Positions 1 through 10,697 of a stretch of 64,000 bases of DNA are shown here, piece after piece. The stretch spans positions 264,252,317 to 264,316,316 of the forward strand of contig OW386285.2 in the NCBI GenBank assembly GCA_936432065.2, read 5' to 3'. Both the position numbers and the translations under genes were made by a program. This DNA comes from Rutpela maculata. Its lineage: Eukaryota > Arthropoda > Insecta > Coleoptera > Cerambycidae. The notes under the pieces are model-generated. The model saw nothing but the letters and a program-made list of their open reading frames with translations. It was not told the DNA's origin and ran no database searches. Numbering within the stretch: position 1 is the first letter of the stretch; every line of letters starts with the position of its first letter.

Positions 1-342
1 CCAAAACTCTATCTTCGAGTGCTCTGACATTTTAGAAGCATCTTTTGAGAAGTTAGATTCCCGACTAAAAGGTATCTTACAATTAGCCTAGCTACAAAAT
101 AATTAATTTGCAATACAAAACGATTAACTTGCTGTTAAGAATTCTACACACGCTAGCAACCTAGTTTTTAATAAATGTCGGCATCTTTGGCGGTGCGATG
201 AAGATCAAAGACGCCGGCATTTTTTACACGCCTAAGAATTGTGTAGTCAACTTTAACTTGCCATTTGCGGCCTTGCAGAGATATGATAATCTGCTGACTG
301 CATAGAGGTTGCATTATAAACTAATTTTATAAGTTTACTTAC

Positions 343-612
343 CTAAATCTGCATCACTGACAAAATCAGATCTGTCGTTGGCTTTGTTTCTTGCCTGCCT
401 AAAATTACATTCAGGTTCTGCTCCTCTGGTGAGTGTTCCTTTCAGCGGTTCTCCTTGTGGGGTTACACACCAGCAGACACCAACGTGTTCTAGGCACTGT
501 ATGGCTTGCCAAATTCCAGTGGTTGGTTCACAGCGGGGAGTGAAAGTCGGTTTTTTGTAACGTTCAGCGGCCCTTTGGTTCTTCTCCCGTAGCCTTTCAC
601 ACTGACTTAGCA
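343..612 (-). CDS. Exon K: thyroglobulin type-1 domain
   Basis: 270-bp phase 1-1 exon (acceptor tttttttag above 612, donor gtaagt from 342). It encodes a thyroglobulin type-1 repeat: QCERLREKNQRAAERY, FTPRCEPTTG, AIQC, GVCWCVTPQG, PEC. A charged tail ending DADLG follows. The CWCV core is intact. Because a clean donor follows, the gene continues beyond the left edge of the window and no stop codon is in view. The upstream seam with exon J gives Val. Confidence 0.9.
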
Positions 613-810
613 CTAAAAAAAATGAATTAAACACCCAATTTAGATGAAGTCAGGAAGTACAGACATTTTTACAATTAATATTGAAATTATATTCTCCGTT
701 TTGTCAATAAAAGTAATAAACAAAAAACGTCGTAAATTAAAATTAGTTCGGACAGCATCATTTTGTCGCATTTTTTTTTGTTAAACGATATAGGTATCAC
801 TTTGATCCCT

Positions 811-1400
811 ATTAGTCTATGTAATGAAGCATTATAAGACGACTATTTTCTAAATATTTCATGCAAAGACGAGATTACTTCTCCCCTGTTTTCGAGGGTA
901 CTGAACACGATGCAAGTGGTGGGAGAAGTTTTTGAAACCTGAAACCGCCAAAAACCACCCTTTGTATGGATCCCTTTTACTCCAGTCATTTTAGGCAAAA
1001 ATATGGCTTCTGATCCTACAAAATATATCCTTCATTTTTTTTTAATCGATTTATTTTGGTGTTTTAATGAAAATATTAAAAATCGACACCAAAATAAATC
1101 GATTAAAAAAAAGGATATATTTTGTTAGATCAGAAAAGTCTAATTTCCCTGGGTTATTTATGTTATCATATATAAACGGGTCTGGGGAGTGATTTATCGA
1201 CGGGTTATACTTGAAATAACATGGAATGGGGTTATAGAGTAAGTCAAATCCAGACAGCAGGCCTAGGGGGTTGATGAAACCCTTCCGAGGGTGGAAAATC
1301 ACTTTTTTCAAATGATTAGGTTCAAACGCGTATCCTTCCGTTTTGGGGTCGCTGATCATCTTGGTGCAAAATGACGTAAATCTTAAGGTCTCTATTTTCA
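811..1400 (+). repeat. Solo arm of a dispersed TIR element (same family as 31824-35934)
   Basis: Two blocks (811-979 and about 1158-1390) match, in the same order, the left arm of the TIR element starting at 31824, for example GGGTCTGGGGAGTGATTTAT and CCAGACAGCAGGCCTAG. The blocks are separated here by a small palindromic insertion (980-1153). No partner arm is seen nearby. The 116-codon open frame across 1051-1401 on the minus strand is a by-product of this repeat, not a gene. Confidence 0.65.
980..1153. mobile_element. Small hairpin MITE inside the repeat arm
   Basis: 174-bp insertion. Its halves form a long hairpin (1011-1065 with 1085-1134), including ACAAAATATATCC and its complement and AATCGATTTATTTTGGTG and its complement. 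Related arms elsewhere in the window are uninterrupted at this spot. Flanks are TTA at 977-979 and TTA at 1154-1156, which would fit a 3-bp duplication of the PIF/Harbinger type, though three bases can match by chance. Confidence 0.5.
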
Positions 1401-1643
1401 AATGTGAGGGTTAAAGAACGAGTCGCGATGTAGATGGATGGAATGTACTATTCGATGTTTTCTGAATTAAATTTGAACTTTGCAGTTTAAATTATTATTG
1501 TTTATAAATTCATTAAAATATAAGATACAAGACTGCTTATTGTCAATGCTTTATATGTGGCACCTTCTTACAACAAACTAATGTAATACGTAAAATCATC
1601 CAACATGAAAAAAAATATATGTTGTCAAATTGACAACAAACCG

Positions 1644-1846
1644 TGTTGTGATTGCTGATTTAGATTAACGTTTCTTTGTATAAACTACTTGATGTCATAT
1701 TTGAATTTGGCGCGCTTACGTTTTGTGTTTCCGTTTTTGTATTTTTTATTTTGACAGATGACAAATATTTTTCATTCCTTGTACAAGTTAATAAAAGAAG
1801 TAAGCTCAGCACAAGTGTAATCTTTTATTACCACTACAATCCATCA
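1644..1846 (+). repeat. Left LTR of copia element
   Basis: 203 bp, from TGTTGTGATTGC to CACTACAATCCATCA. It contains AATAAAAGAAG near its end, a possible polyadenylation region. It equals 5410-5612 except for one base in the TTTTTCA(T/C)TCCTTG stretch. Confidence 0.92.
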
Positions 1847-1861
1847 GGTTATGGGCCCAGT
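1847..1861 (+). other. Copia primer-binding site (initiator tRNA-Met anticodon arm)
   Basis: GGTTATGGGCCCAGT starts at the first base after the left LTR. Its complement matches the anticodon stem-loop of eukaryotic initiator tRNA-Met (CTGGGCCCATAACC, anticodon CAT). Priming from a tRNA half rather than the tRNA 3' end is the known copia mode. Confidence 0.8.
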
Positions 1862-1984
1862 GAGTACCGCAAATAAAAGATTTGGAAATTAGAAAAGTGC
1901 TGAGATTAATATTTCTGTGAGAAATACCGTACTTCATAAAAGGGACGTTATAACCGCCGCGACCGCGTGTGTTTAACCTGAAAA

Positions 1985-4900
1985 ATGTCGAACGGTACCG
2001 GGAATAATGACAATTCTATGCCGCATATTGAAAAACTGCAAGGACGCGAGAATTATAATACATGGAAGTTTGCAATGGAAGCGTACTTACAACACGAGGA
2101 CCTTTGGGACTGTATCGAAGCTCCACCGGGCGATGCCGTATCCACCGACGCTAAACGCGTATCTCGTGCTCGTGCAAAAATAATTTTATCCTTGGACACA
2201 ATTAATTACGTGCATGTGCAAGAAGCTACAACTGCTGCCGAAGCTTGGCAGAAATTAAAAACGGCTTTTGACGACACAGGACTCACCAGACGAGTTGGCC
2301 TCCTCCGTACACTTATAACCACACAGCTAATCAATTGTGCTTCAGTCAATGATTATGTCAACACTATCATCACCACCGCCCATAAACTCAATGGGATTGG
2401 ATTCAAGATAGGTGAGGAATGGATAGGTACGTTATTATTAGCGGGGCTACCAGAGGAGTACAAGCCTATGATTATGGGGCTCGAAAGTTCTGGCACTCTA
2501 ATCACCGGAGATGCCATCAAGACTAAGTTGCTCCAGGACGTCAAGTGGGAACAGCATGATAGTAATCGAGGTAGCGAATCAGCCTTTTACTCAGGGTCAC
2601 ACACCAAGTCAGTTCATAACAAACAGCAAAAGAAAAAGGGTCCCTGATGCTTTGAATGTAACAAAAAGGGCCACATTGCTGCTGACTGTTGGAAGCGCAA
2701 AGCACGAGAGTCTAATGCCCATCAAGCTAACACTGAGAATCTAAATGCATTTTTTGCCATGCATTCATGCCAAGTCAACAGCCAGAGTGAATGGATAATC
2801 GACTCCGGGGCCTCAGCGCATATGTCAATGAACCGTGAATGGTTCAATGAAATAAACGAGTTATCAATTCAGCAGAACATCATTGTGGCCAACAAGGAAC
2901 GTCTCCCGGTCGAGGGAAAAGGAAACGTAATCCTGCAAGTAAGCGACAACAAGAAAGATGATATTTGTGCAAAAGATGTACTTTACGTACCAGCCTGTCT
3001 GCAAACTTGCTCTCCGTAAGTAAAATAGTGAAATCGGGTAACACAGTCATTTTTAATAGTAATGGCTGTAGAATCTTAGATAAATTCAACAAACCAATTG
3101 CCTCCGCAACACTATTAAATGATACCTATAAGTTGGATAGACTCGAACACCGAGCACTCTCTTCGACTAAAACCGAAACTAAAGCCATCGATGCCAGAAT
3201 CTGGCACAGACGCCTTGGTCACATGAATGCAAGGTACATGGCTATTCTCAAGAACCAATCGGCTACGGGAATTAACTTTAAAGTGGATCACCAAGAAATT
3301 TGTACTACCCGTACAAAGGGTAAACAAAACAAGCAACCATTTGAGAGGAGCAACAAACGTGCCGAAGGAATACTGGATCTCATCCATTCGGATCTGTGTG
3401 GTCCCATGGAAAATCCGTCTATTGGAGGAGCCCGTTACCTGCTCACCTTTATAGATGACCACTCTAGAAAGGTATTTGTCTATTTTTTGAATTGTAAAGA
3501 TCAAGTATTCGACAGATTTATTGAATTCAAGACGTTTATTGAGAAACAAACGAATCGGCAGATCAAATGTCTCAGAACAGACAATGGCACCGAATACGTC
3601 AACCGTCGAATGCAGGACATGCTACGTAAGGAAGGAATACGTCATCAGACAACAATTCCCTACACTCCCCAGCAAAACGGCACAGCGGAAAGAATGAACC
3701 GCACCTTGGTAGAGAAGGCAAAGTGCATGTTGGCAGATGCCAAATTAGATAAGAAATTTTGGGCAGAAGCTGTCTCCACAGCAGCATATATAGTAAATCG
3801 TGCGCCAAATAAGACTAACAATCGTACACCGGAAGAACTCTGGGAGGGATCAAAACCAGATGTAAGTCATTTACGAATATTTGGATGCAAGGCCCTTGCA
3901 CATGTGCCATCCCAACTCCGGGAGAAATGGGATCCGAAAAGTAAAGATTGCATCCTCCTAGGCTATTGTCAGGATTCGAAAGGATATCGACTGTGGGATA
4001 TCCAAGCTCAGAAGGTAATCAAAAGTCGTGATGTTACATTTATTGAGCTTCCCGATTTGCGGATCGAACCAGGACCGTCCAAGCCTATAGTCACCACGCC
4101 ACTTTTATATTATCCTGATACCGAGCCGCAATTAAGTGAGGACCTACTGGAGGAGCATGAAAAACATTCAAATGAAGAAGGTGCCTCCACACAAGAGCAC
4201 CTGAGCTCCGAAGAAGAGCAAGATGGAAGAAGCGACGAACCCAAACTGGAGCTAAACCTTCGTAGATCTAGCAGACCGCGAAAGCCAAGGATCCTTGATG
4301 ACTTTGTCGTATACTCCACAACAGTGAACGCGGCCGATCCAACCACCTTTGAAGAAGCTCTTGATCGACCAGCCATGGAATGTGAAATGAAATCGTTAAT
4401 TAAAAATGACACGTGGTCTCTACAAGAATTACCACCTGGTAAACAAGCCATTCGCTGTGAACGGGTTTTCAAAACCAAGGTAGATTCAACAGACAAGAGC
4501 CTGCGCCATAAGGCCCGGTTGGTCGCAAGGGGCTATGCACGACAAAAGGGACTGGACTATGAGGAGACCTATGCCCCAGTGGTCCGATATTCCTCTATTC
4601 GACTTATGTTTGCTCTGGCTGCCCAGAAGGGGCTCACCGTGTACCACATGGACGTGGTCACTGCTTTTCTTCACGGAGAGCTAGATGAGGAGATTTATCT
4701 CCAGCAACCCGAAGGATTTGAGCAAGCAGGCAAAGAAGGGCAAGTACGCATGTCAAGGTACAAGACCTGACCTAGCCCACGCAGTCGGAATGGTCAGCAG
4801 ATTTAATTCTAACCCCGGGAAGAAACACTGGACCGCAGTTAAGCGAATGCTACGCTACCTAAAGGGAACAATCGATTTGAGACTGGAATTTCGCAGGGAT

Positions 4901-5434
4901 GCCGAACCCACTATTGCAGGTTATGCAGACGCAGACTGGGCCACTGATATCGACGAGCGAAGGTCAACCACCGGGTATATCTTCACCTTACAGGGTGGCA
5001 CAGTCAGCTGGAATAGCAAGAGGCAACAAACAGTCGCCCTTTCCACAACCTAGACCGAGTACATGGCCTTAGCTAGTGCGACTCAAGAGGTTATGTGGCT
5101 TCGCGGGATAGCCACTGAAGTGGGTCTAAATACCACCAAACCCACAGTGATTTATTGCGAAAATCGTAGTGCAATTGACTTAAGTGCAAATGCTTGTTAC
5201 AGTGCGCGTACCAAACACATAGACACAAGGCATCATTTTATTAAAGACAAAGTTAAAGATGGACAAATTAGATTAGCACACATTCCTAGCCCTGAAATGC
5301 CTGCGGATATGTTGACAAAAGCATTAACGGGTACAAAAATCCACAATTGTAATGCTAAATTAGGTTTAAAATCCATTTCAACTACTGCTAAGTCTAAATC
5401 AAGTGAGGGTGTTGTGATTGCTGATTTAGATTAA
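1985..5434 (+). pseudogene. Copia gag-pol polyprotein, broken
   Basis: Starts at ATG 1985 with a UBN2/copia gag (ENYNTWKFAMEAYLQ). A TGA at 2645-2647 falls just before the CX2CX4HX4C zinc knuckle (CFECNKKGHIAADC), probably from CGA. The protease site IDSGASAHMS follows. A frameshift occurs near 2995-3005. The integrase HHCC finger has lost one Cys (CTTRTKGK), but the D, D, E core is present (HSDLCGP, TDNGTEY, GTAERMNRT). RT begins (TYAPVVRYSS, YHMDVVTAFLHG) and then jumps at about 4735 straight to the RNase H side (TRPDLAHAVG), losing the catalytic YVDD region. A TAG at 5051-5053 splits RNase H. The stop codon at 5432-5434 lies inside the right LTR. Confidence 0.92.
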
Positions 5435-5612
5435 CGTTTCTTTGTATAAACTACTTGATGTCATATTTGAATTTGGCGCGCTTACGTTTTGTGTTTCCGT
5501 TTTTGTATTTTTTATTTTGACAGATGACAAATATTTTTCACTCCTTGTACAAGTTAATAAAAGAAGTAAGCTCAGCACAAGTGTAATCTTTTATTACCAC
5601 TACAATCCATCA
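5410..5612 (+). repeat. Right LTR of copia element
   Basis: Second copy of the 203-bp LTR, 202 of 203 bases identical to the left one by eye. A short purine-rich run (AAGTGAGGG) precedes it. The last pol codons (VVIADLD and stop) are encoded inside it. It ends 165 bp from exon J of the host gene. Confidence 0.92.
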
Positions 5613-5776
5613 AAACGACGTCAAAATTTCATCAAAAACATAATGTTAAAGAAACGTCATTTATTCGTTGCCGACCAATAATCAAAACATCAATATGGTG
5701 CCAGTCTGATATCTGGGAAGTAAAATGCACACACAACTCACGCAACTGTCGGCTTTGTTAGTTTTTTTATTCTTAC

Positions 5777-5950
5777 CTGGGCATACAATGTTGCACATAT
5801 TTTCAGTATGGAAATTATTGTGGTTGCCTTGACATCCTTTATACGTGAATGGCTCGCACTTGTTCGTTCGTGAATTAAAGAAATATCTGGTGAGATTTCG
5901 TGCACCATCGTGGCATTTTCCCATATCCAATGGCTCGAAACAAACATCTC
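5777..5950 (-). CDS. Exon J: Kunitz domain with an enlarged binding loop
   Basis: 174-bp phase 1-1 exon (acceptor atgtttag above 5950, donor gtaaga from 5776). It is one Kunitz/BPTI domain: VCFEPLDMGKC, RYFFNSRTNKC, EPFTYKGC, NNFHTENMC, NIVC. Five of six Cys spacings equal the canonical ones (8, 7, 12 and 3 residues between). The second-to-third spacing is 18 instead of 15, with three extra residues right after the second Cys, the inhibitory loop. The P1-equivalent residue is His. Classical trypsin inhibition is therefore doubtful. The exon sits in a 485-bp island between a copia element (ends 5612) and a gypsy element (starts 6098). Confidence 0.93.
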
Positions 5951-6097
5951 CTAAACATAATAAAATTGTAGTTCATGTCATGTCTGACATGTTTATGAAA
6001 ATAACAATATAAATTTAAAGTATTATCTTATAAGCATATAATACAGCCCCACAGGCAGATTAGTGCAACTTCGAATTTTATACAATCAAGATGATAT

Positions 6098-6505
6098 TGT
6101 GATTTGTTGCAACCCCTTCAATTAATTCAGATGTATTTGCACCTACTCGAGGAAGAACCTACCACCAGTAGTAGTAGTTCTAGAGTGATGACATCCGGAA
6201 TTATCTAGAGAATGGTGGCGTCATCACAGAAAAATCGAGATCTGTCATTTTTAGGTATAAAAGACCGCATTCTCGGCGGGTAGTTCAGAAAGTATAGAAG
6301 TAGTTTGATTGACAAGTGAGGTTAAGAGTACAAAGTGAAAACGAAGTGATAAACATTGTTATTTTTAGTCAGTAAAGTACATTTAAGTATTGTGAAGTAT
6401 CCAGTAAATTATTTAATAAAGTGTGTTAGTGGACATCTCTTGTTATAATTTTTGGAACCCACGGAATTTGTAAGGGCGGTTTCCTGGGGGTGGAAACACG
6501 TTACA
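6098..6505 (+). repeat. Left LTR of gypsy element
   Basis: Starts TGTGATTTGTTGC, ends ACACGTTACA. It holds a TATA-like GGTATAAAAG at about 6255 followed by a GTTCAG start-like motif, an LTR promoter layout. Versus the right LTR it has an extra ~11 bp near the start, lacks an 8-bp insertion near 6305, and differs at about six bases. Confidence 0.85.
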
Positions 6506-6947
6506 AATTGGTGTTAGAAGTGGAATTTTATGACAAGAGGAGTTCTAAAATTGTGCTGAAGTGTTGGAGAAGTATTCCCGAAGGTTAGTGCTAACACAGA
6601 GGACTAATTTACTGGACATTGTTCGAGGGTTATTTTCGAACAGGAAAATAGTGTTAAGTGCATTTTTGAGACATTGCAGAACTTTTTATTAGGACATTAG
6701 TGTGATAAGCAAATCCTTTAAACTGAGAAAGTGATAGAGACACTGAAAAAGACTCATTTGTGTTAGTGTGTGAAAATTATTAGAACTTTTCTATTTGGAC
6801 ATTAGTGGAGATTATTAAATTCTCTGAACTGGATAGTGACAAAAGACTCTGGATAAGACTTTTTCGTGCTGTTTCGAGATTTTTCTGGAAAGTTCCATTA
6901 CCGATATTGACGTGGCAGTTAAATTTATTTTATTTTAACATAATCGT

Positions 6948-7420
6948 ATGTCCATTACAACAAGAAGCATGGCTACGGAGAAACAAATGAAGGACCTACT
7001 TGCGGAATTTACGAGGATGATGGCACAGCAGCGCCAGGAGGAGGAAAAACGGCGTCAAGAAGAAAAAGAAGAACAAGAAAGAAGGCGCCAGGAAGACAAA
7101 GAAGAGCAAGAGAAAAGACGTCAAGAGGAAAAAGAGGAACAAGAAAGACTACGTCAAGAAGAAAAAACCGAACTGAGAAAAATTATAGAAGACCCAGAAA
7201 GAAAAAGAGGATGAAGAAAGAAGACGTCAGAAATAAAAAGAGGACGAAGAAAGAAGACGTCAAGAAGAAAAAGAAGAACAAGAAACAAGACGTCAAGAAG
7301 AAAAAGAAGAGCAAGAAAGACAACGTCAAGAGGAAAAACACGAACTCAAAATAATAATGGAAGACTTGGAAGAAATGCTGCGAATCTTGAAGAGAAGCAG
7401 GAAAACTACACCTGGTTAGG
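6948..7420 (+). pseudogene. Gypsy gag remnant with tandem coiled-coil repeat
   Basis: ATG at 6948 opens MSITTRSMATEKQMKDLL, then about 30-bp units encoding RRQEEKEEQE-like ten-residue repeats (7035-7345), strongly charged and likely coiled-coil. The frame is broken at 7212-7214 and again near 7235, but repeat units continue in other frames. No zinc knuckle is found before the protease starts, so the back of gag is lost. Confidence 0.65.
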
Positions 7421-7513
7421 GAATGCAGTAACCCCAGAGAAATAAAGATTTCCCAGCTTTGAGAAATTTCGAATAGTCTGCTGTTACAAGGCTATGTGAA
7501 TTGAAGAAAATGT

Positions 7514-8737
7514 TTGTTTACCATCGACACAGGTACTACGTCATCAATAGTACGGCCAGGATTTATATCAGGCATAAAGATTACCAAGAGGCAAAATGAA
7601 GTGATCGTCCGGACAGCTACGGGGGACAGGGCTACGGTTCATGGAGAAGTAGACCTGGGTTTGCAGATTGGACAATTAAGGTTCGACCACAGGGTCATCG
7701 TGGCTGACATCACGGATGATTTCATTTTGGGACTGGACATTATGGAACAGTATGGATTTATTGTTGACGTAGGAAAGCGAGTTTTAAGGATTGGGAACGA
7801 ACAATTTATTCTGCCAAAAGTGAACGACCAATGCGAGAAAACCAGGCTGTTGACAACGCAGGCAGTCAAAACTCCTATATTATCCAGAAAACCAGACAAG
7901 GAAGATTGCAAGCGCTACCCTCAGGTGGGAAATTTGCCGAACATGGTTGAAGTCAACACTGTCAAGGTCGATCTTCCAGACAGTTGAACAAAGAAAACTC
8001 TAAGGCAAGAGCAATTGCGCGATGTAGAAATCGGGCCCATGTTGAGAGCAAAAGAAGGGGGAACGCGTCCAGTATGGGAGGATGTTTCCAACAAAGAAGT
8101 GGGGCTGAAGGCTTTATGGTCACAATGGGATTCACTTACGGTCGTAGACGGGCTTTTGAGGAGAGCATAGGAAAGCCCAGATGGGAAGCACGTTGCCATG
8201 CGTCTAGTGATTCCCAGGTGTCGTGTACCAGAAGTACTCCAGGAAGCGCATAATGAAACGTCCAGCAGACACTTCGGCATAAACAAGACATTGAGTAGAG
8301 CACGGGAACGGTTCTATTGGGTTAATAGTCGCCAGGATGTGGAGGCCTGGTGTCGCAAGTGTAAGAATTGTGCTGCCCGTGGGGAATCATTTTCCATGAG
8401 CAACTACAGAAATGGAAGTCGAGAACAGCCGAAGAATGACCGAGAGCAGATGAACAAAACTAGTAACCGATTGAAGGCTCGTTATGATCAGAATGCCAGT
8501 ACAGGGGGATTCAAGGTGGGAGATCCGGTTTGGCTGTAAAACCCACAGCGGAAGGAATGGAGACCCTCGAAACTTCAACCTCCTTGGGATGGACCGTATA
8601 CTGTTATTGCCCGAATTAATGATGACGTTTATCGGATTCAACGAAGCACAAAGTCCAATATGAAGATCGTACATTTGGATAGACTGGCAAAATACACCGG
8701 TGATTCCAAATTGCCCGACCGGAACGTTCAGGCTTAA
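7514..8737 (+). pseudogene. Gypsy protease joined to integrase ends, three in-frame stops
   Basis: One reading frame carries the retropepsin (FTIDTGTTSSIV, DDFILGLDIMEQYGF), then a TGA at 7985-7987. The pre-integrase linker follows (LRQEQLRDVEIGPMLRA) with a TAG at 8168-8170 where the family has Trp. Next is the HHCC zinc module (HNETSSRHFGINKTL, CRKCKNCAARG), then at about 8390 a jump to the integrase C-terminal part (RYDQNASTGGFKVGDPVW), a TAA at 8537-8539, and PPWDGPYTVIARINDDVY to a stop at 8735-8737. RT-RNase H and the DDE core were removed by deletions that kept the frame. Confidence 0.88.
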
Positions 8738-8748
8738 GGAGGGGGCAG
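8735..8748 (+). other. Polypurine tract of gypsy element
   Basis: Purine run AAGGAGGGGGCAG directly upstream of the right LTR start TGTGATG, the standard plus-strand primer position. It overlaps the end of the pol remnant. Confidence 0.8.
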
Positions 8749-9150
8749 TGTGATGTGTGATTAATTCAGATGTATTTGCACCTACTCGAGAAAGAACCTA
8801 CCACCAGTAGTAGTAGTTCTAGAGTGATGACATCCGGAATTATCTAGAGAATGGTGGCGTCATCACAGAAAAATCGAGATCTGTCATTTTTAGGTATAAA
8901 AGACCGCATTATCGGCGGGTAGTTCAGAAAGTATAGAAGTAGTTTTGAAGTTTGATTGACAAGTGAGGTTAAGAGTACAAAGTGAAAACGAAGTGATAAA
9001 CATTGTTATTTTTAGTCAGTAAAGTACATTTAAGTATTGTGAAGTATCCAGTAAATTATTTAATAAAGTGTGTTAGTGGACATCTCGTTATAATTTTTGG
9101 AACCCACGGAATTTGCAATGGCGGTTTCCTAGGGGTGGAAACACGTTACA
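8749..9150 (+). repeat. Right LTR of gypsy element
   Basis: 402 bp, begins TGTGATGTG and ends CACGTTACA, followed by the ATAT duplication. It matches the left LTR over almost its full length, including TATA-like GGTATAAAAG. Confidence 0.88.
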
Positions 9151-9319
9151 ATATTTTCTATGCAAGTTGAGCTTTATAGTCAAAATAACATGAAATATGG
9201 TTTGTAAAGTAGGATAACCGCTTCAAGGGGTAAAAATTAGGTTAATAAAAAAAAATAAACGGTTCTTCCCTAATAAGAGAAACACGAAAAAGTCCAAAGA
9301 AAAATTTAAAAAGTAATAA

Positions 9320-9763
9320 TGTGACATTCCTACCCCCAGAGACATCCATGTGAACTTGCTACAAGTAAGCTAGTTAGTTAATTTGGCAATCGGCCCAGAG
9401 ATGGCGTGCGGTGTCTGAATCTAAGGATTAGAAAGAATCTACAGAAAACTACAGAATGAGAAAGAGAACATTCTGGAGCTGTCATTTTTGGGTATACGAA
9501 GGCATGGAGAAGCACAGAGTGGAGAGTCTAGTTTGAGTTAGTTTAAGTATAGTTCAGATGGTCAGACAGTGAGAACAGATCAAAAAGTAGACCAAGTGAT
9601 CCAAGTGACTGAATAATTGAAGTACACAGTGTAATATTAGTAAAGTAATTAATTGTTGTAATTAGTACGTAAGTTAAAAAATTATTGGTTAGTGTTACCC
9701 TGGTGTTATAATTTTCGAATCCACGATACAGTGTGTTTACAAAAGGGGTGTAAATACGTAACA
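9320..9763 (+). repeat. Probable solo LTR of a related gypsy family
   Basis: Begins TGTGACATTCC and ends ACGTAACA. Internal features run in the same order as the 6098/8749 LTRs: CTGTCATTTTTGGGTATACG, AGTTCAG, then TTATAATTTTCGAATCCACG and a GGGGTG-rich end. Flanks ataa and ctaa are a poor 4-bp match. No internal region follows, so it is a solo LTR or an LTR relic. Confidence 0.6.
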
Positions 9764-10697
9764 CTAATTTATAGAAAAAAAGTTCTTTTATTTTTTGCAA
9801 GGGTTTTGCGCAAGAAGAGGCCAAAATTTACACCAAAATTGAAGTGACAAAAAGTAAACGGGTTTTCGTGATTATTTCCGTAAGTATTAAAAATGAGCTA
9901 GAATTGTAATAGGTCAAGTTTTAAAAAACAGAAAATTTTGCAAAGAAAATATAATTTACTTAGGCGTAAGTTCTATGCCATAAAATATTAATCAGGCCAC
10001 GTTTAGTGCAAAATGAGCAAAAATCAAAACAACTTTTTTTCAGTCACTGGCGAAAGAGAGATAAAAAACTCAAATTGCATTGGAATTGCATTAAAATTGG
10101 TAGTTAGATATTTTAATCTGATGTAAAAAATTAAGAATTGAAAATTTAGAGCACAATATGACTTATATTTGTAATATTTTTACAGATTTACATTTAATTC
10201 AATACTTGGAGTTTTCAGGATTCTCTGATAACAGGCTTGACGTTTTAAAGCCTGAAAGTTCAAAATGAGGATATTCTCTTTCATTGTGTAGAAGTTAAAT
10301 AAAAACGTCATTGCAAAAAAAGTGAACCGGCCTCATAAAAGGTAATTTTTTCATTTTTTTTTGTTGTTCACATTAGAATTGAATATTCAAAATCAACTAT
10401 TAGAGATCTATAATAGTTATTTGTTTATTAAGAGCGGAAAGTACTCTATTACCACTTGTGCATGAGTATTGCAAAGCGGCAATCATGCAAAAGCGGCAAA
10501 AACACTTGCTTCCGAAATATACGCGCTATTTTTCTATAACTGCAGCAAAATTGGCAAAAAGACACCGACTTTTCTTATTTTATTAACGATAATATACTAA
10601 TAACAAATTAACAATTCGTTTTTGAAGTTAGCCCTGGACATATCGTTTTCGTTTCGTAGAAAAAAATCATGATTATATTATAACAGTGTAAGGAGGA
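9764..10697. other. Intronic AT-rich stretch, no feature recognised
   Basis: No coding signal, RNA gene or clear repeat was seen. It lies inside the 9.9-kb intron between exons I and J. Confidence 0.5.

Larger units (their letters stand above)
1644..5612 (+). mobile_element. Ty1/copia-type LTR retrotransposon, defective
   Basis: Complete-ended element, 3969 bp: 203-bp LTRs at each end (TGTTG...ATCA), a primer-binding site directly after the left LTR, and one gag-pol region in copia order (gag, protease, integrase, RT, RNase H). LTRs differ at one position only (T at 1774-1776 region versus C in the right copy). Flanks are aaccg and aaacg, an imperfect 5-bp duplication. The interior has two stop codons, a frameshift, and an internal deletion of the RT core, so it cannot move without help. 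Confidence 0.93.
6098..9150 (+). mobile_element. Ty3/gypsy-type LTR retrotransposon, internally deleted
   Basis: 3053-bp element with LTRs of 408 and 402 bp (TGTGAT...GTTACA), flanked by ATAT on both sides (6094-6097 and 9151-9154), a 4-bp target duplication. TTGGTGTTAGAAGTGG after the left LTR is in primer-binding position; I could not assign the tRNA. A polypurine tract (AAGGAGGGGGCAG) abuts the right LTR. Inside are a gag remnant, a protease, and the ends of integrase. RT, RNase H and the integrase catalytic core are missing. Confidence 0.9.

Noticed and set aside
1051..1401. 116-codon minus-strand ORF
   Set aside because: Falls in a dispersed transposon arm that recurs at 31.8 and 35.8 kb without a conserved frame.
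5738..5947. 69-codon minus-strand ORF over the Kunitz exon
   Set aside because: It is another frame of exon J and lacks the Cys pattern; splice sites and phase support the Kunitz frame.
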